Shown: piece after piece, positions 42,597-51,698 of the stretch | Position numbering within the stretch: the stretch's first letter is position 1 | Layout: the number at the start of each line of letters is the position of its first letter | Assembly (NCBI RefSeq): GCF_011762045.1 | Contig: NZ_JAASQS010000004.1 | Location: 372,001 to 436,000, forward strand | DNA length: 64,000 bases | From: Rhizomicrobium electricum | GTDB taxonomy: Bacteria; Pseudomonadota; Alphaproteobacteria; Micropepsales; Micropepsaceae | Reading direction: 5' to 3' | Program-made: the position numbers and the translations under genes | Notes under the pieces: generated by a model | Database searches by the model: none | Told to the model about the DNA's origin: nothing | What the model saw: the letters and a program-made list of their open reading frames with translations, nothing else

Positions 42597-44365
42597 GCGA
42601 CGGCGCGCAGTTTGCCCGCCCGCCCCTCGGCCGTGCCGCCGACGCGGAAGAACGCGATCAGCTCCGACAGTTCGCTCGTCTCCATCGCCAGATTGCGCGA
42701 GGCGGCGGTCGATTCCTCGACCATCGCGGCGTTCTGCTGGGTGACCTGATCCATCTGGCCGACGGCGGCGTTGACCTCCTGGATACCGGTCGCCTGCTGT
42801 TCGGCGGCGCCCGCCATTTCGACCACGTAATTGTTGATCGCCGCGATTTCGTCGACGATGCGCTGCAGCGCGGCGCCGGTCTCGCCGACATATTGCACGC
42901 CGCTCGACACCTGCTCGCCGGACCGGTTGATGAGGGTCTTGATTTCCTTGGCCGCATCGGACGAGCGCTGCGCCAGGGCCCGCACTTCCGAGGCGACCAC
43001 GGCAAAGCCCTTGCCCGCTTCGCCCGCGCGTGCGGCTTCGACGCCGGCATTGAGGGCGAGAAGATTGGTCTGGAAGGCGATCTCGTCGATCACGCTGATG
43101 ATGTCGGTGATCTGCTTCGAGGATTGTTCGATCCCGGCCATCGCTTCCACGGCGGTTCCGACCACCCGGCCGCCGTCCTCGGCTGCCGATTTGGCGGCCA
43201 CGGCGCGGTCGCGCGCGTCGCGGGCGTTGGCGGCGGAACGTTTGACGGTGGTGGTGATCTCTTCCAGCGCCGCGGCGGTTTCTTCGAGACTCGCCGCCTG
43301 CTGTTCGGTGCGCCGCGACAGGTCGTCGGCGGCGTGGCTGATCTCGCCGGCACCGTTGGAGATCTGATGGGTGTTGTGCAGCACCTTCTTCATCGTCTCT
43401 TCGAGGCGCTCGAGGGCGCGGTTGAAATCGTCCTTAAGCTTGGCGAACGGCCCGGTGAGTTCGGAAGTGATGCGGGCGGTGAGGTCGCCGCCGGCCAAGG
43501 CATCGAGTCCGGTACCGACGCTGCCGACGATCAGGCGCGTCTGGTCCTGCTTGGCTTTTTCCGCCGCGGCGAGGCGGCCGCGCAAAACGGAGGTGGCGCC
43601 CGCCAGCCGTCCGACTTCGTCGCTGCGATCGTCCTCGGGCACGGCGATGTCGAGATGGCCTTCGGAGAGCGCCGTCAGCACGTCGGTGACGGACTGCAGC
43701 GGCGCGGCGATGCGGTTCGCCATCGCCCAGGACAGGGCCATCGACAATGCGATGATGACGACGACGCTGATGAGGAACACGTTCTGTCCCGACTTCATGG
43801 TCGCGTTCAGCGAGGCGAAAGTGCTGTGCTTGGTCTCGTCGAGCCGGGCGACGATGGCGTCGAGCGCGGTGTTCATCGCCTCGTAGCGCTGCCGGGTTCC
43901 GGTGAGCATGCCCGCGGCGGTGGGAACGTCGCTGGTGACCATGTCGCCGACCGCCTTGCCGCGCTTGACGTAGGCCGACAGGAGTTCGCCGAACGCTTTG
44001 ACCTCGGTTTCCGGCAGACCGGCGCCGGTGGCCGCCGCCTGGACTCCGGCGAGATCGGCTTGCAGGGCGTCGAATTCGGCCATGCTGGCCTTGGCGAGCT
44101 TTTCGATCTTGGCCGTGTCGCTTTCGTTGCTGGCGGTCGACACCAGGCTGTAGACGTTGGCCGTCGACTTCAGCGTCTTCGCTTTGAAGGCGTTGACGGT
44201 ATCGGCATATTGGAGCACGCCGTTCTGCAGAGCGCTGGTTTTCTCGCGATTGCCGTCGAGCATGAAATAGCTGTAGCCGCCGAGGCAGGCCGTGAGAAAT
44301 ACGATGCACAGCGCCATCAGGGTCAGCTTGGCGCGGATCGACAGGTTGTTGAAGGTCGTGCTCAT
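42593..44365 (-). CDS. Methyl-accepting chemotaxis protein
   Basis: 590 residues. TM1 is near residues 12-34 ([20 protein letters not shown]), then a four-helix-bundle-like periplasmic domain to about residue 185, TM2 ([20 protein letters not shown]), a HAMP domain, and a signalling domain with the conserved hairpin tip [20 protein letters not shown]. Methylation helices flank it. The C-terminus (GKLRAVA) lacks the W-x-x-F tether that two other receptors here carry. It senses a ligand or a periplasmic binding protein and signals through CheA/CheW. The two Cache-domain genes immediately upstream on the same strand are likely partners. The start at 44365 begins the usual [14 protein letters not shown]. 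Confidence 0.88.
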   Translation of the reverse strand: MSTTFNNLSIRAKLTLMALCIVFLTACLGGYSYFMLDGNREKTSALQNGVLQYADTVNAFKAKTLKSTANVYSLVSTASNESDTAKIEKLAKASMAEFDALQADLAGVQAAATGAGLPETEVKAFGELLSAYVKRGKAVGDMVTSDVPTAAGMLTGTRQRYEAMNTALDAIVARLDETKHSTFASLNATMKSGQNVFLISVVVIIALSMALSWAMANRIAAPLQSVTDVLTALSEGHLDIAVPEDDRSDEVGRLAGATSVLRGRLAAAEKAKQDQTRLIVGSVGTGLDALAGGDLTARITSELTGPFAKLKDDFNRALERLEETMKKVLHNTHQISNGAGEISHAADDLSRRTEQQAASLEETAAALEEITTTVKRSAANARDARDRAVAAKSAAEDGGRVVGTAVEAMAGIEQSSKQITDIISVIDEIAFQTNLLALNAGVEAARAGEAGKGFAVVASEVRALAQRSSDAAKEIKTLINRSGEQVSSGVQYVGETGAALQRIVDEIAAINNYVVEMAGAAEQQATGIQEVNAAVGQMDQVTQQNAAMVEESTAASRNLAMETSELSELIAFFRVGGTAEGRAGKLRAVA

Positions 44366-44447
44366 GGGGCTCGTCCCGGAGAGTTGCAAATAACGCCGTC
44401 GCGGGCGGCCCGTGTTGGGGCCGGACCGTCCGCGCCGTGAGGCGGTG

Positions 44448-44903
44448 TTACTTGTAGATGCCGACGCAAACGATGGTCTGGTTCAGCTTCTCGCAATACG
44501 TCGATTTCGGCTCGATCTTCTTGGTGACCGGATCGGTGTATTTGTAGTCCTGCCAGAAGCTGGCATTGGTCTTGGCGAGGGCCAGGCGGTCCTTGACGTA
44601 ATAGACGCCGTCCGCGTCCTGCGCTTCGAGGTTGTTCTTGCCGACGAGCTTGGGATTGGCGCCGTGCGCCAGGCACGTGCCGCTCATGTCGTAGACCAGG
44701 ACATAGAGATCGCGGTCGCGGAAGCCGCCGTCGGTCTTGGCGAACAGGGCGTAGGCTTTGTCGGCGCCGTTGGCCTTGATGGCGTCCACGGCCTTTTTCA
44801 CCATGGCGACGGCTTCGGGCTTGGTGCCTTTGTCGGCCGCCGGAGCGGGCGAGGAGGAGGCAAAGAGAACGAGGGCGGCAAACAGACTTGCGATGAGTTT
44901 CAT
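44448..44903 (-). CDS. Periplasmic single-Cache domain protein, paralogue 1
   Basis: 151 residues. Signal peptide [20 protein letters not shown], then an isolated sCache_2-type domain: [71 protein letters not shown] and [13 protein letters not shown]. Cache domains normally sit in the extracytoplasmic part of chemoreceptors and bind small ligands such as organic acids. Here the domain is a free periplasmic protein. A close paralogue follows at 44931, and the adjacent chemoreceptor gene starts 83 bases downstream of the stop. It may act as a ligand-binding partner of a receptor. Confidence 0.83.
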   Translation of the reverse strand: MKLIASLFAALVLFASSSPAPAADKGTKPEAVAMVKKAVDAIKANGADKAYALFAKTDGGFRDRDLYVLVYDMSGTCLAHGANPKLVGKNNLEAQDADGVYYVKDRLALAKTNASFWQDYKYTDPVTKKIEPKSTYCEKLNQTIVCVGIYK

Positions 44904-44930
44904 GCGAAAGTCTCCTTCGGCGATTGGATG

Positions 44931-45389
44931 CTATTTGTAGATGCCTACGCACACCGCGGTGTCGTTCAGCTTTTCGCAGTAGGTCGATTTCGGCTCGATC
45001 TTCTTGGTCAGCGGATCGGAGAACTTGTAGTCCTGCCAGAACGAGGACTTGGTCTTCATCAGGGTGATGCGGTCCTTGACGTAATAGACGCCGTCGGCGT
45101 CCTGCGCGTCGATCAGATCCTTGCCGGCCAGCTTGGGGTTGTTGCCGTGGGCAAGGCATTTTCCGGTCGAGTCGTAGACGATCACGTAGAGATCGCCCGC
45201 GTGGAATTTCGGGTCTTGGGCGGTGATCTCGGCATAGGCTTTCTGCGCGCCGCTCGCGCCGATATAGGCGACGGCCTTCTTCACCATGGCGATGGCTTCG
45301 GGCTTGGTGCCGCGGTCGGCGGCGAACGCTGCGGTCGCCAGGAACGGAACGACCGCGCCGATCAAAAGAATGCGCTTTGCGAAAGTCAT
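44931..45389 (-). CDS. Periplasmic single-Cache domain protein, paralogue 2
   Basis: 152 residues, the first gene of the set. Signal peptide (RILLIGAVVPFLATAAFAAD), then the same sCache-type domain as its neighbour, with [40 protein letters not shown] and YCEKLNDTAVCVG. The two mature proteins are clearly related over their whole length and probably arose by tandem duplication. They share a cysteine pair near the C-terminus. The stop is 28 bases before the next start, so both are one operon with the chemoreceptor gene. Confidence 0.83.
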   Translation of the reverse strand: MTFAKRILLIGAVVPFLATAAFAADRGTKPEAIAMVKKAVAYIGASGAQKAYAEITAQDPKFHAGDLYVIVYDSTGKCLAHGNNPKLAGKDLIDAQDADGVYYVKDRITLMKTKSSFWQDYKFSDPLTKKIEPKSTYCEKLNDTAVCVGIYK

Positions 45390-45755
45390 CAGTGGAGCTC
45401 CCCAGTGTGGACGCCTTTGAACGCAAGGCGCGAGGGAACTATGCGGAAAGCGGGTAAATTGAATGTAAGAAGAATCTGTCCGTTCCGCATTTTGCCGGCA
45501 GGCGGATCCGCAATGATCCGTATGCAGCGCAAATTGTCTTGATCGGGCAAGGCCTTCGCGCGGGCGCTCCGCGCGATAGGTATTTGTGCGGATGACGGGG
45601 GCTTGACGCCGTCTGCCGGGGGTGGCCGTCGGTTGCGGGGGCGCGCGCGAGGCGCTCCCCCGCGCCGGGTAAAAAAGCCGTGGGTATCGCAAAAGGACGT
45701 TCAACGCCGCGCCCGTTTGCGCTATCCCCGTTTCGTCATTTGTGTCGGAGTCGTC
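45390..45755 (+). promoter_or_regulatory. Non-coding region before the GH43 gene
   Basis: 366 bases between divergent genes, no coding sequence. Two hairpins are visible on the plus strand: CGCGCGG/CCGCGCG (45557-45575) and GCGGGGG with CCCCCGC (45635-45663, an inner GCG/CGC extends it). The second ends 92 bases before the GH43 start and is followed by a run of six As at 45671-45676. They may be terminator or attenuator-like, but evidence is slight. Confidence 0.3.
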
Positions 45756-47354
45756 ATGCCTCGCACCAGCCGCCGCCGCGCCTTGCAAGCCCTTGGTCTG
45801 TCCCCCCTCGCGCTGGGGTTGCCCGCTGCCGTCGCCGCCAAAGCGCCGGTGACCTGGACCAAGACCTATGAAGGCCAGCGTCAGGCCGATCTCGGCAACG
45901 GCACCTTTCTCAATCCGATTTTCGCCGGCGATCATCCCGATCCGGCGATCCTCAAGGACGGCGCCGACTATTACATGACCTTCTCGTCGTTCGAGGCGTA
46001 TCCGGCCTGCGTGATCTGGCACAGCCGCGATCTCGTCAACTGGCAGCCGGTCGGGGCGGCGCTGAAGAAGAACATCGGCTCGGTGTGGGCGGTGAGCCTC
46101 GAAAAGCACAACGGCCGCTATTTCCTCTACATCCCGACCAAGGCGACGTCGCCGGGCACCAAGACCTCGATCTACGTGATCTCGGCCGACAAGATCGAAG
46201 GGCCGTGGAGCGAACCGGTCGATCTCGATCTGCCGCATCACATCGACCCCTGCCACACCGTCGGCGAAGACGGTTCGCGCTGGCTGTTCCTGTCGGGCGG
46301 CGACCGCGTGCGGCTGTCCGACGACGGCCTCAAGCGGATCGGCGAACCCGAGCACGTCTACGATCCCTGGCATTATCCCGAGGATTGGGACGTCGAAGGC
46401 TTTTCGCCCGAAGGACCGAAGGTCCATCGCCACGGCGAATACTTCTATGTCGTGACCGCCGTGGGCGGCACGGCCGGTCCGCCGACCGGGCACATGGTGA
46501 TCGCGGCGCGGTCCAAGTCGATTCATGGCCCGTGGGAGAACCATCCGCGCAATCCCTTGGTGCGCACCCGCTCCCTTGCCGAACGCTGGTGGTCGCGCGG
46601 TCATGCCAGTCTGGTGGAAGGCCCGGCGGGCGACTGGTGGGCGGTCTATCACGGCTACGAGAACGGCTACTGGACGCTCGGCCGTCAGGCCTTGCTGGCG
46701 CCGGTGACCTGGACCAAGGACGGCTGGTTCGACATCGGCGGCGGCGATCTTTCGCAGCCGTTGCCGAAGCCGAAAGGCGGGGCGGCGCAGAAGCACGGCA
46801 TTGCGCTGTCCGACGATTTTTCGACCGACCGTACCGGCATGGTGTGGAATTTCTTCCGGCCTTCGCCGGCGGAAGCGGCGCGCCTTGCGTTCGGCTCCGA
46901 CGGTCTTCTCGTCCAGGCGAGCGGCACGGCGCCCAAGGATTCCTCGCCCTTGCTGCTGGTGGTCGGCGATCCGGCTTACGAGTTCGAATGCGATATCGAG
47001 CTTGCCGGCGAAACCCGCGCGGGTCTGCTCCTGTTCTACGACGACAAGCTCTATTGCGGCCTCGGCTTCGACGACACGCGGTTCGTCACCCATCAATACG
47101 GCATGGAGCGCGGCCGTCCCGCCAATCCGTACGGCAAACGGCTGTTGATGCGGGTCAAGAACGACCATCACATCGTCTCGTTCTGGCTGAGCGGCGATCA
47201 GGGCAAGACCTGGAAGCGCTTCGACCGCGGCATGGAAGTGTCGGGCTACCACCACAATGTCCGCGGCGGCTTCCTGATGCTGAAACCCGGCCTCTACGCC
47301 GCCGGCCAAGGCTCCGCCCGCTTCCGCAATTTCAAATACCGGGCGCTGACCTAA
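45756..47354 (+). CDS. Glycoside hydrolase family 43 protein, Tat-exported
   Basis: 532 residues. N-terminal twin-arginine signal (SRRRALQALGL, then a hydrophobic stretch and AVAA-KA). GH43 catalytic residues: base D62 in GDHPDPAI, the pKa-setting aspartate D164 in HHIDPCH and the general acid E219 in SPEGPKV. After a five-bladed propeller of about 300 residues there is a beta-sandwich domain (residues 350-532). The family hydrolyses arabinosides or xylosides from plant polysaccharides. It would act in the periplasm. Its presence near chemoreceptors and the sugar-type operators upstream of the TonB receptor fits a plant-polymer lifestyle, which is inference. Confidence 0.85.
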   Translation: MPRTSRRRALQALGLSPLALGLPAAVAAKAPVTWTKTYEGQRQADLGNGTFLNPIFAGDHPDPAILKDGADYYMTFSSFEAYPACVIWHSRDLVNWQPVGAALKKNIGSVWAVSLEKHNGRYFLYIPTKATSPGTKTSIYVISADKIEGPWSEPVDLDLPHHIDPCHTVGEDGSRWLFLSGGDRVRLSDDGLKRIGEPEHVYDPWHYPEDWDVEGFSPEGPKVHRHGEYFYVVTAVGGTAGPPTGHMVIAARSKSIHGPWENHPRNPLVRTRSLAERWWSRGHASLVEGPAGDWWAVYHGYENGYWTLGRQALLAPVTWTKDGWFDIGGGDLSQPLPKPKGGAAQKHGIALSDDFSTDRTGMVWNFFRPSPAEAARLAFGSDGLLVQASGTAPKDSSPLLLVVGDPAYEFECDIELAGETRAGLLLFYDDKLYCGLGFDDTRFVTHQYGMERGRPANPYGKRLLMRVKNDHHIVSFWLSGDQGKTWKRFDRGMEVSGYHHNVRGGFLMLKPGLYAAGQGSARFRNFKYRALT

Positions 47355-47412
47355 CCCGCTCGCGCCTTCGCGCGATGCCTCCCTTTTCTGCCCTCCACGG
47401 GCGCACCCCTTC

Positions 47413-47464
47413 TGTCATCCCCGGCGGAGCCAGCGCAGCGCAGCGACGGGAAGGGGACCCAGGT
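47413..47464. repeat. Dispersed TGTCATCCCC repeat, single copy
   Basis: Starts TGTCATCCCCGGCGGA and ends GGGAAGGGGACCCAGGT, the same ends as both arms of the inverted pair at 38784-38968, with a different middle. It lies between the GH43 stop and the convergent dadA stop. Confidence 0.68.
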
Positions 47465-47525
47465 AGAGCCAACGGAACGCCGCTTGGGGTGATATCCACT
47501 TTGGTATATGGAGCGCCGTGGACTT

Positions 47526-48779
47526 CTAAAACCGCTCGATGCCGAGCCCGGTCATGTCGATCTCGGGTTCGACGCCCGAAATGAGATCGGCGACCGCTTT
47601 GCCGGAGCCGCACGACATCGTCCAGCCGAGCGTGCCGTGGCCGGTGTCGAGATAGAAATTCTTGAGCGGCGTCTTGCCCAGCAGCGGCACCGAATCCGGC
47701 GTTGTCGGGCGCAATCCGCACCACAGTTCGGCACTGTCGAAATCGCCCGCACCGGGAAACAGCGCCTTGGCGTTCTTGACGATGGCTTGGGACCGCACCG
47801 GCGTCATGGCGTCGTTCCAGCCCGCCAGCTCCGCGGTTCCGGCGCAGCGCAAGCGGTCGCCGAGGCGGCTGTAGACCATCTTGTGCTCGTCGTCGGTGAT
47901 CGAGACCGACGGCGCCTTGGCCGGATCGGTGACCGGCAGGGTCGCCGAATAGCCCTTGGCCGGATAGACCGGCAGGTGCAATCCGAGCTGGCGCGCCCAC
48001 GGCGTCGACCAGCTTCCCATCGCCATCAGATAGGCGTCGCCTTTGACGTCGCCGCGATCGGTGACCACCGCTTCGATACGGTCGCCGTCGCGCTTGAAGC
48101 CGGTGACGGTGGTGTTGAAGCAGAACAAGACGCCGTTCTTTTCCGCCAACCCCGCCAGGCGCTGGGTGAATTTGTGGGCGTCGCCGGATTCGTCGTCGGG
48201 CGTGAAGATGGCGCCGGCCAGTTCGTTCGCCACGGTTTTCAGCGCCGGTTCGATCGCCACCGCTTCGGCCACCGTCTTGACGTCGCGCTTCAATCCCAGC
48301 GAGGCCATCAGCGCCGAGGCGCCTTGGGCATGTTCGAACGTCTTGGGATTGCGGTAGACGTGCAGGATGCCGAGCGTCTTCTCGTCGTAGGCGATGCCGG
48401 TCTCGGCGCGCAGGGCCTGCAGGCAGGCGCGCGAATAGATGGCGACGCGCAGCGTCCGGTCGGTATTGATCCGTGTGCGTCCCGGCGTGCAGTTGGCGAG
48501 GAAGCGGACGAGCCACGCCCACAGCGTCGGGTCGTAGCGCCACCACTTGAACACCAGCGGGGCGTCGGCGCGGAACATCCACTTCAGCGCCTGCTTCGGG
48601 GTGCCGGGATTGGCCCAGGGCTCGGCATGGCAGGGCGATACCTGTCCGCCGTTGGCAAAACTGGTCTCCAGGCCCGCCGCCGGCTCGCGCTCGATGACGG
48701 TGACCTCGTGCCCGCGCCGGGAAAGAAACCAGGCTGCCGCCGTTCCGACGACGCCAGCGCCTAAGACCACAACTTTCAC
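47526..48779 (-). CDS. dadA: D-amino acid dehydrogenase, small subunit type
   Basis: 417 residues. The FAD-binding N-terminus VVVLGAGVVGTAAAWFLSRR and the adjacent IEREPAAGLETSFANGGQVS are the DadA hallmarks, and the C-terminal region has FYLDTGHGTLGWTMSCGSGK. DadA oxidatively deaminates D-amino acids to keto acids at the inner membrane. It runs on the minus strand, 98 bases after the cheW gene's end. The aminotransferase and 2-hydroxyacid dehydrogenase in the same block could process its products. No alanine racemase gene (dadX) is next to it. Confidence 0.9.
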   Translation of the reverse strand: MKVVVLGAGVVGTAAAWFLSRRGHEVTVIEREPAAGLETSFANGGQVSPCHAEPWANPGTPKQALKWMFRADAPLVFKWWRYDPTLWAWLVRFLANCTPGRTRINTDRTLRVAIYSRACLQALRAETGIAYDEKTLGILHVYRNPKTFEHAQGASALMASLGLKRDVKTVAEAVAIEPALKTVANELAGAIFTPDDESGDAHKFTQRLAGLAEKNGVLFCFNTTVTGFKRDGDRIEAVVTDRGDVKGDAYLMAMGSWSTPWARQLGLHLPVYPAKGYSATLPVTDPAKAPSVSITDDEHKMVYSRLGDRLRCAGTAELAGWNDAMTPVRSQAIVKNAKALFPGAGDFDSAELWCGLRPTTPDSVPLLGKTPLKNFYLDTGHGTLGWTMSCGSGKAVADLISGVEPEIDMTGLGIERF

Positions 48780-48840
48780 GGCAGCTCCCGCAAACCTCTG
48801 AAACGTGCGGGAGGAGAGCTAGTCCCCTGGGGCGGCCGTG

Positions 48841-48866
48841 AAAAGGGCCCTTTCGCCGCGGGCCCT
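48841..48866 (-). terminator. Rho-independent terminator of the cheW gene
   Basis: On the minus strand AGGGCCC and GGGCCCT (48866-48860 and 48850-48844) form a seven-base-pair stem with a nine-base loop, followed by a short T run at 48844-48841. It starts 12 bases after the cheW stop at 48878. Confidence 0.75.
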
Positions 48867-48877
48867 ACTTTGGCGAA

Positions 48878-49342
48878 TTAAGCCGCCAGCATGGCGTTGT
48901 CGATGCCGATGGCGGTCATGTGCGAGATCGCCAGCAAGGTGACCATACGGCCGTCGATCACGGCGATGCCGTCGATATGGCCGTCGTTGCCGCACTGCAT
49001 GACGTCCGGCGGCGGCTGCACGTCGGCGTTCGAAACGGTGATGATGTCCGATACCGCGTCGACCAGGATGCCGGTGGTGCGGCTGCCGTCCGCCACCACG
49101 ATGATGACGTGCTTGGCGGTGGCTTCGGTCATGCCGAGGCCGAGCCGCGCCTTGAGATCCACCACCGGCAGTACGATGCCGCGCAGATTGATGACGCCGC
49201 GCACGTAATCGGGCACGTGGGGCAGCGGCGTGGTGTCGGTCCAGCCGCGGATTTCGCGGATCGCCATGATGTTGGCGGCGAATTCCTGGCCGTTGGCGAT
49301 GAAGGTGATGTATTGGCGGGATTGGGTGTCGGTTTCGCTCAT
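48878..49342 (-). CDS. cheW: Chemotaxis coupling protein CheW
   Basis: 154 residues. The CheW fold is evident: QYITFIANGQEFAANIMAIREI, the conserved VRGVINLRGIVLPVVDLKAR and VSDIITVSNADVQPPP. CheW couples chemoreceptors to the kinase CheA. It sits directly after the chemoreceptor gene at 49372 (30-base gap), on the same strand, and has its own terminator. The tandem duplication upstream ends just before its start. Confidence 0.92.
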   Translation of the reverse strand: MSETDTQSRQYITFIANGQEFAANIMAIREIRGWTDTTPLPHVPDYVRGVINLRGIVLPVVDLKARLGLGMTEATAKHVIIVVADGSRTTGILVDAVSDIITVSNADVQPPPDVMQCGNDGHIDGIAVIDGRMVTLLAISHMTAIGIDNAMLAA

Positions 49343-49371
49343 GGTGCCCTCCGGTCGGCGCAGTGCCCGGT

Positions 49372-51255
49372 TTAGAATTCGGTCCAGTCGTCGTCGCCGG
49401 TCGGCGCAGCGGCCGGCTTGCCGCCGCCTGCGGCCGCCATTTTTGCGGCGGGCCTGGCCACCGGCTTGGGTGCGGGCCGCGGCGGCAGCGAGCGTGCCGT
49501 CTGGCGCGGTGCGGCGGCGGCCGGCGCCGCGAAGTGGGTATCGCCGACCGAGAAGAAGCCGATGAGTTCGGTGAGCGTCTTGGTCTCTCCCGCCATGTTG
49601 CGGGCGGCGGCCGTCGACTCTTCGACCATGGCGGCGTTCTGCTGGGTGACCTGATCCATCTGGCCGACCGCGGAATTGACTTGTTCGATGCCGGTCGACT
49701 GCTGTTCGGCGGCTTGCGCCATTTCGCCGACCAGGGCGTTGATCTGGACCACTTGGTCGACGATGCGCTTCAAGGCCTGGCCGGTTTCGCCGACGTATTT
49801 CACGCCGTCGCCGACATGCTCGCTCGAGGTGTTGATGAGCGCCTTGATCTGCTTGGCGGCTTCCGAAGACCGTTGCGCCAGCGCCCGCACTTCGGATGCG
49901 ACCACCGCAAAGCCTTTGCCCGCTTCGCCCGCCCGCGCCGCTTCGACACCGGCATTGAGGGCGAGCAGGTTGGTCTGGAAGGCGATCTCGTCGATCACGC
50001 CGATGATGTCGGTGATCTGCTTGGAGGATTGCGCGATGGAATCCATCGCCCTGACGGCGGTTTCGACCACGCGTCCGCCGTTCTCCGCCGCGTCCTTGGC
50101 GCCGGCGACGCTGTGCGAGGCTTCCTTGGCATTGGCGGCGGTCTTCTTGACCGTGGCGGTGATCTCTTCGAGCGCCGCGGCGGTTTCTTCGAGCGAGGCG
50201 GCCTGCTGCTCGGTGCGGCGCGACAGGTCGTCGGCGGCGGTCGAGATTTCGCTGGCGTTGTTGTCGATCTGATGGGTCGAATTGAGGACGTTCTTCACCG
50301 TCTCCTGCAGACGCGTCATGGCCAGGTTGAAGTCTTCCTTCAGCTTGGCGAAGGCGCCGGTGAGATCGTCGGTGACGCGATGGGTGAGATCGCCCTTGGC
50401 GAGATGATCGAGACCGGTGCCGATCGAGGACACGATCACCTGGGTCTGCTTCTCTTTTGCTTCTTCGGCCGCCGCGAGCTGGTTCTTGAACGTCGTCATC
50501 GCTTCGGCGAGCTTGCCGATCTCGTCCATCTGATCGGCATGCGGAACATGGGCGTTGAGATTGCCGCGGGCGAGTTCGCCCATGGCTTCGGTCATGTTGG
50601 TGAGCGGCGCGGAAATCGCGCGTACCAGGGCATAACCGGCAGCGCCGCAGAAGACGGCCGCCAGTCCGAGAGCGATATAAATCCAGAGGCGGGCGGTACC
50701 GAAAACGGATTGACCTTCGGCACCACGCTGGGCGCTCATTTGGTCGTTGAACTGCACGTCGGCGTCGATCGCCTCGACCAAGGCATTGAATTTGTCGCGG
50801 GATTCGCCTTGCGCAAAAGTCGTGGCGGCGCGATCGCCTTCGGTCTTGAAGATCTCCAGGTTCTTGGTCAGCGAACTTTCGTAGGCTTCTCTAGCGGCGA
50901 CGATCTTGTCGGCGAGATTCTGTTCCGTGCCGGTCGTAACGAGGGGCTTGTATTTCGTCCACGCGGTGTCGGCCTGATTTCTGTAGACCTGAATGTTTTT
51001 GATAAGCCTGGCCCGCGTTTCGTCGGCAAGCGGCAGCAGATAGGTGCTTTGCGCCGCCCGCAACCGGGTCACCGCATATTCGTACTGGCCGAGTGCCTTC
51101 ACCGACGGCAGCCAGTTGCCGGAAACGTCGGCGGCGACGTCGTTCACCTTCGACAAGCTGGTCTGGGCGAAGAGACCCAGTCCGATAGTAACGGCGAGCA
51201 CCAGCGCGAAAACGCCGACCAGCTTCTTGCTGACGGAAAGGTTCTTGAAGTTCAT
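49372..51255 (-). CDS. Methyl-accepting chemotaxis protein A (duplicated receptor, cheW-proximal copy)
   Basis: 627 residues. TM1 at about 12-30 ([19 protein letters not shown]), a four-helix-bundle periplasmic domain with a conserved [12 protein letters not shown] near residue 45, TM2 at about 190-211, a HAMP domain to about 265, and the signalling tip [20 protein letters not shown]. The C-terminal proline/alanine linker ends DDDWTEF; a W-x-x-F terminus is the usual tether for the methyltransferase CheR. The signalling half is nearly identical to the other copy, while the periplasmic halves have diverged, so the two probably sense different ligands. The start at 51255 matches the other copy's [10 protein letters not shown]. 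Confidence 0.9.
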   Translation of the reverse strand: MNFKNLSVSKKLVGVFALVLAVTIGLGLFAQTSLSKVNDVAADVSGNWLPSVKALGQYEYAVTRLRAAQSTYLLPLADETRARLIKNIQVYRNQADTAWTKYKPLVTTGTEQNLADKIVAAREAYESSLTKNLEIFKTEGDRAATTFAQGESRDKFNALVEAIDADVQFNDQMSAQRGAEGQSVFGTARLWIYIALGLAAVFCGAAGYALVRAISAPLTNMTEAMGELARGNLNAHVPHADQMDEIGKLAEAMTTFKNQLAAAEEAKEKQTQVIVSSIGTGLDHLAKGDLTHRVTDDLTGAFAKLKEDFNLAMTRLQETVKNVLNSTHQIDNNASEISTAADDLSRRTEQQAASLEETAAALEEITATVKKTAANAKEASHSVAGAKDAAENGGRVVETAVRAMDSIAQSSKQITDIIGVIDEIAFQTNLLALNAGVEAARAGEAGKGFAVVASEVRALAQRSSEAAKQIKALINTSSEHVGDGVKYVGETGQALKRIVDQVVQINALVGEMAQAAEQQSTGIEQVNSAVGQMDQVTQQNAAMVEESTAAARNMAGETKTLTELIGFFSVGDTHFAAPAAAAPRQTARSLPPRPAPKPVARPAAKMAAAGGGKPAAAPTGDDDWTEF

Positions 51256-51573
51256 GACTGCACCCATTGCTAGAGCGACCGCGGCCTGCGGTTCCCGTGT
51301 TGCGCGTACGATTGGGGTGCAATTGTTGATATGTCGTGTAGACAATTAAGAGCGGCGAACCCGCCCAATGCCTCCGTCGCCATGCGATTAGTTGGGTGCA
51401 CGTTGAAGGCGAAAAGCGGCTTACAGTCGTAGCAATTCAAGCCGTTGCATTTGTTCGACTGTGGGCCGCCAGCGCCCGCCTTTATCGTGGGCATGCTCGG
51501 CAGGCGCGCAACTGCGGCGTGCGGATAGGGATTTGTACGTGTCGGTGTAAATACCTATCGATGACAGCGTTGG
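51256..51573 (-). other. Spacer upstream of chemoreceptor A
   Basis: 318 bases with no gene. It is a diverged copy of the spacer upstream of receptor B: the block around 51291-51315 (CGGTTCCCGTGTT followed by GCGCGTACGATTGG) recurs at 53622-53646 with one or two differences, and TTTGTAC plus ACCTA landmarks line up too. It should carry the receptor's promoter; the conserved block is the best candidate control site. Confidence 0.5.
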
Positions 51574-51668
51574 TCAGAGCATCGCCGGAATGACCCGGTC
51601 GGGCGGACGGTGGCCGTCGACATAGGTCTTGATATCGACGATCACCTTCTCGCCCATCGCGATGCGGG
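51574..51668 (-). pseudogene. 3' stub of a duplicated 2-hydroxyacid dehydrogenase gene
   Basis: 95 bases matching the last 31 codons of the gene at 53900-54883 with only three differences over about 88 aligned bases. The frame reads MGEKVIVDIKTYVDGHRPPD then RVIPAML and a TGA stop, where the intact gene has TAA. Nothing upstream of position 51668 resembles the rest of the gene: the sequence goes straight to the end of receptor B. It is a breakpoint remnant of the tandem duplication and cannot be functional. Confidence 0.88.
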
Positions 51669-51698
51669 GACCGAACGCCGCCGGTGTTACCGGTTGTC

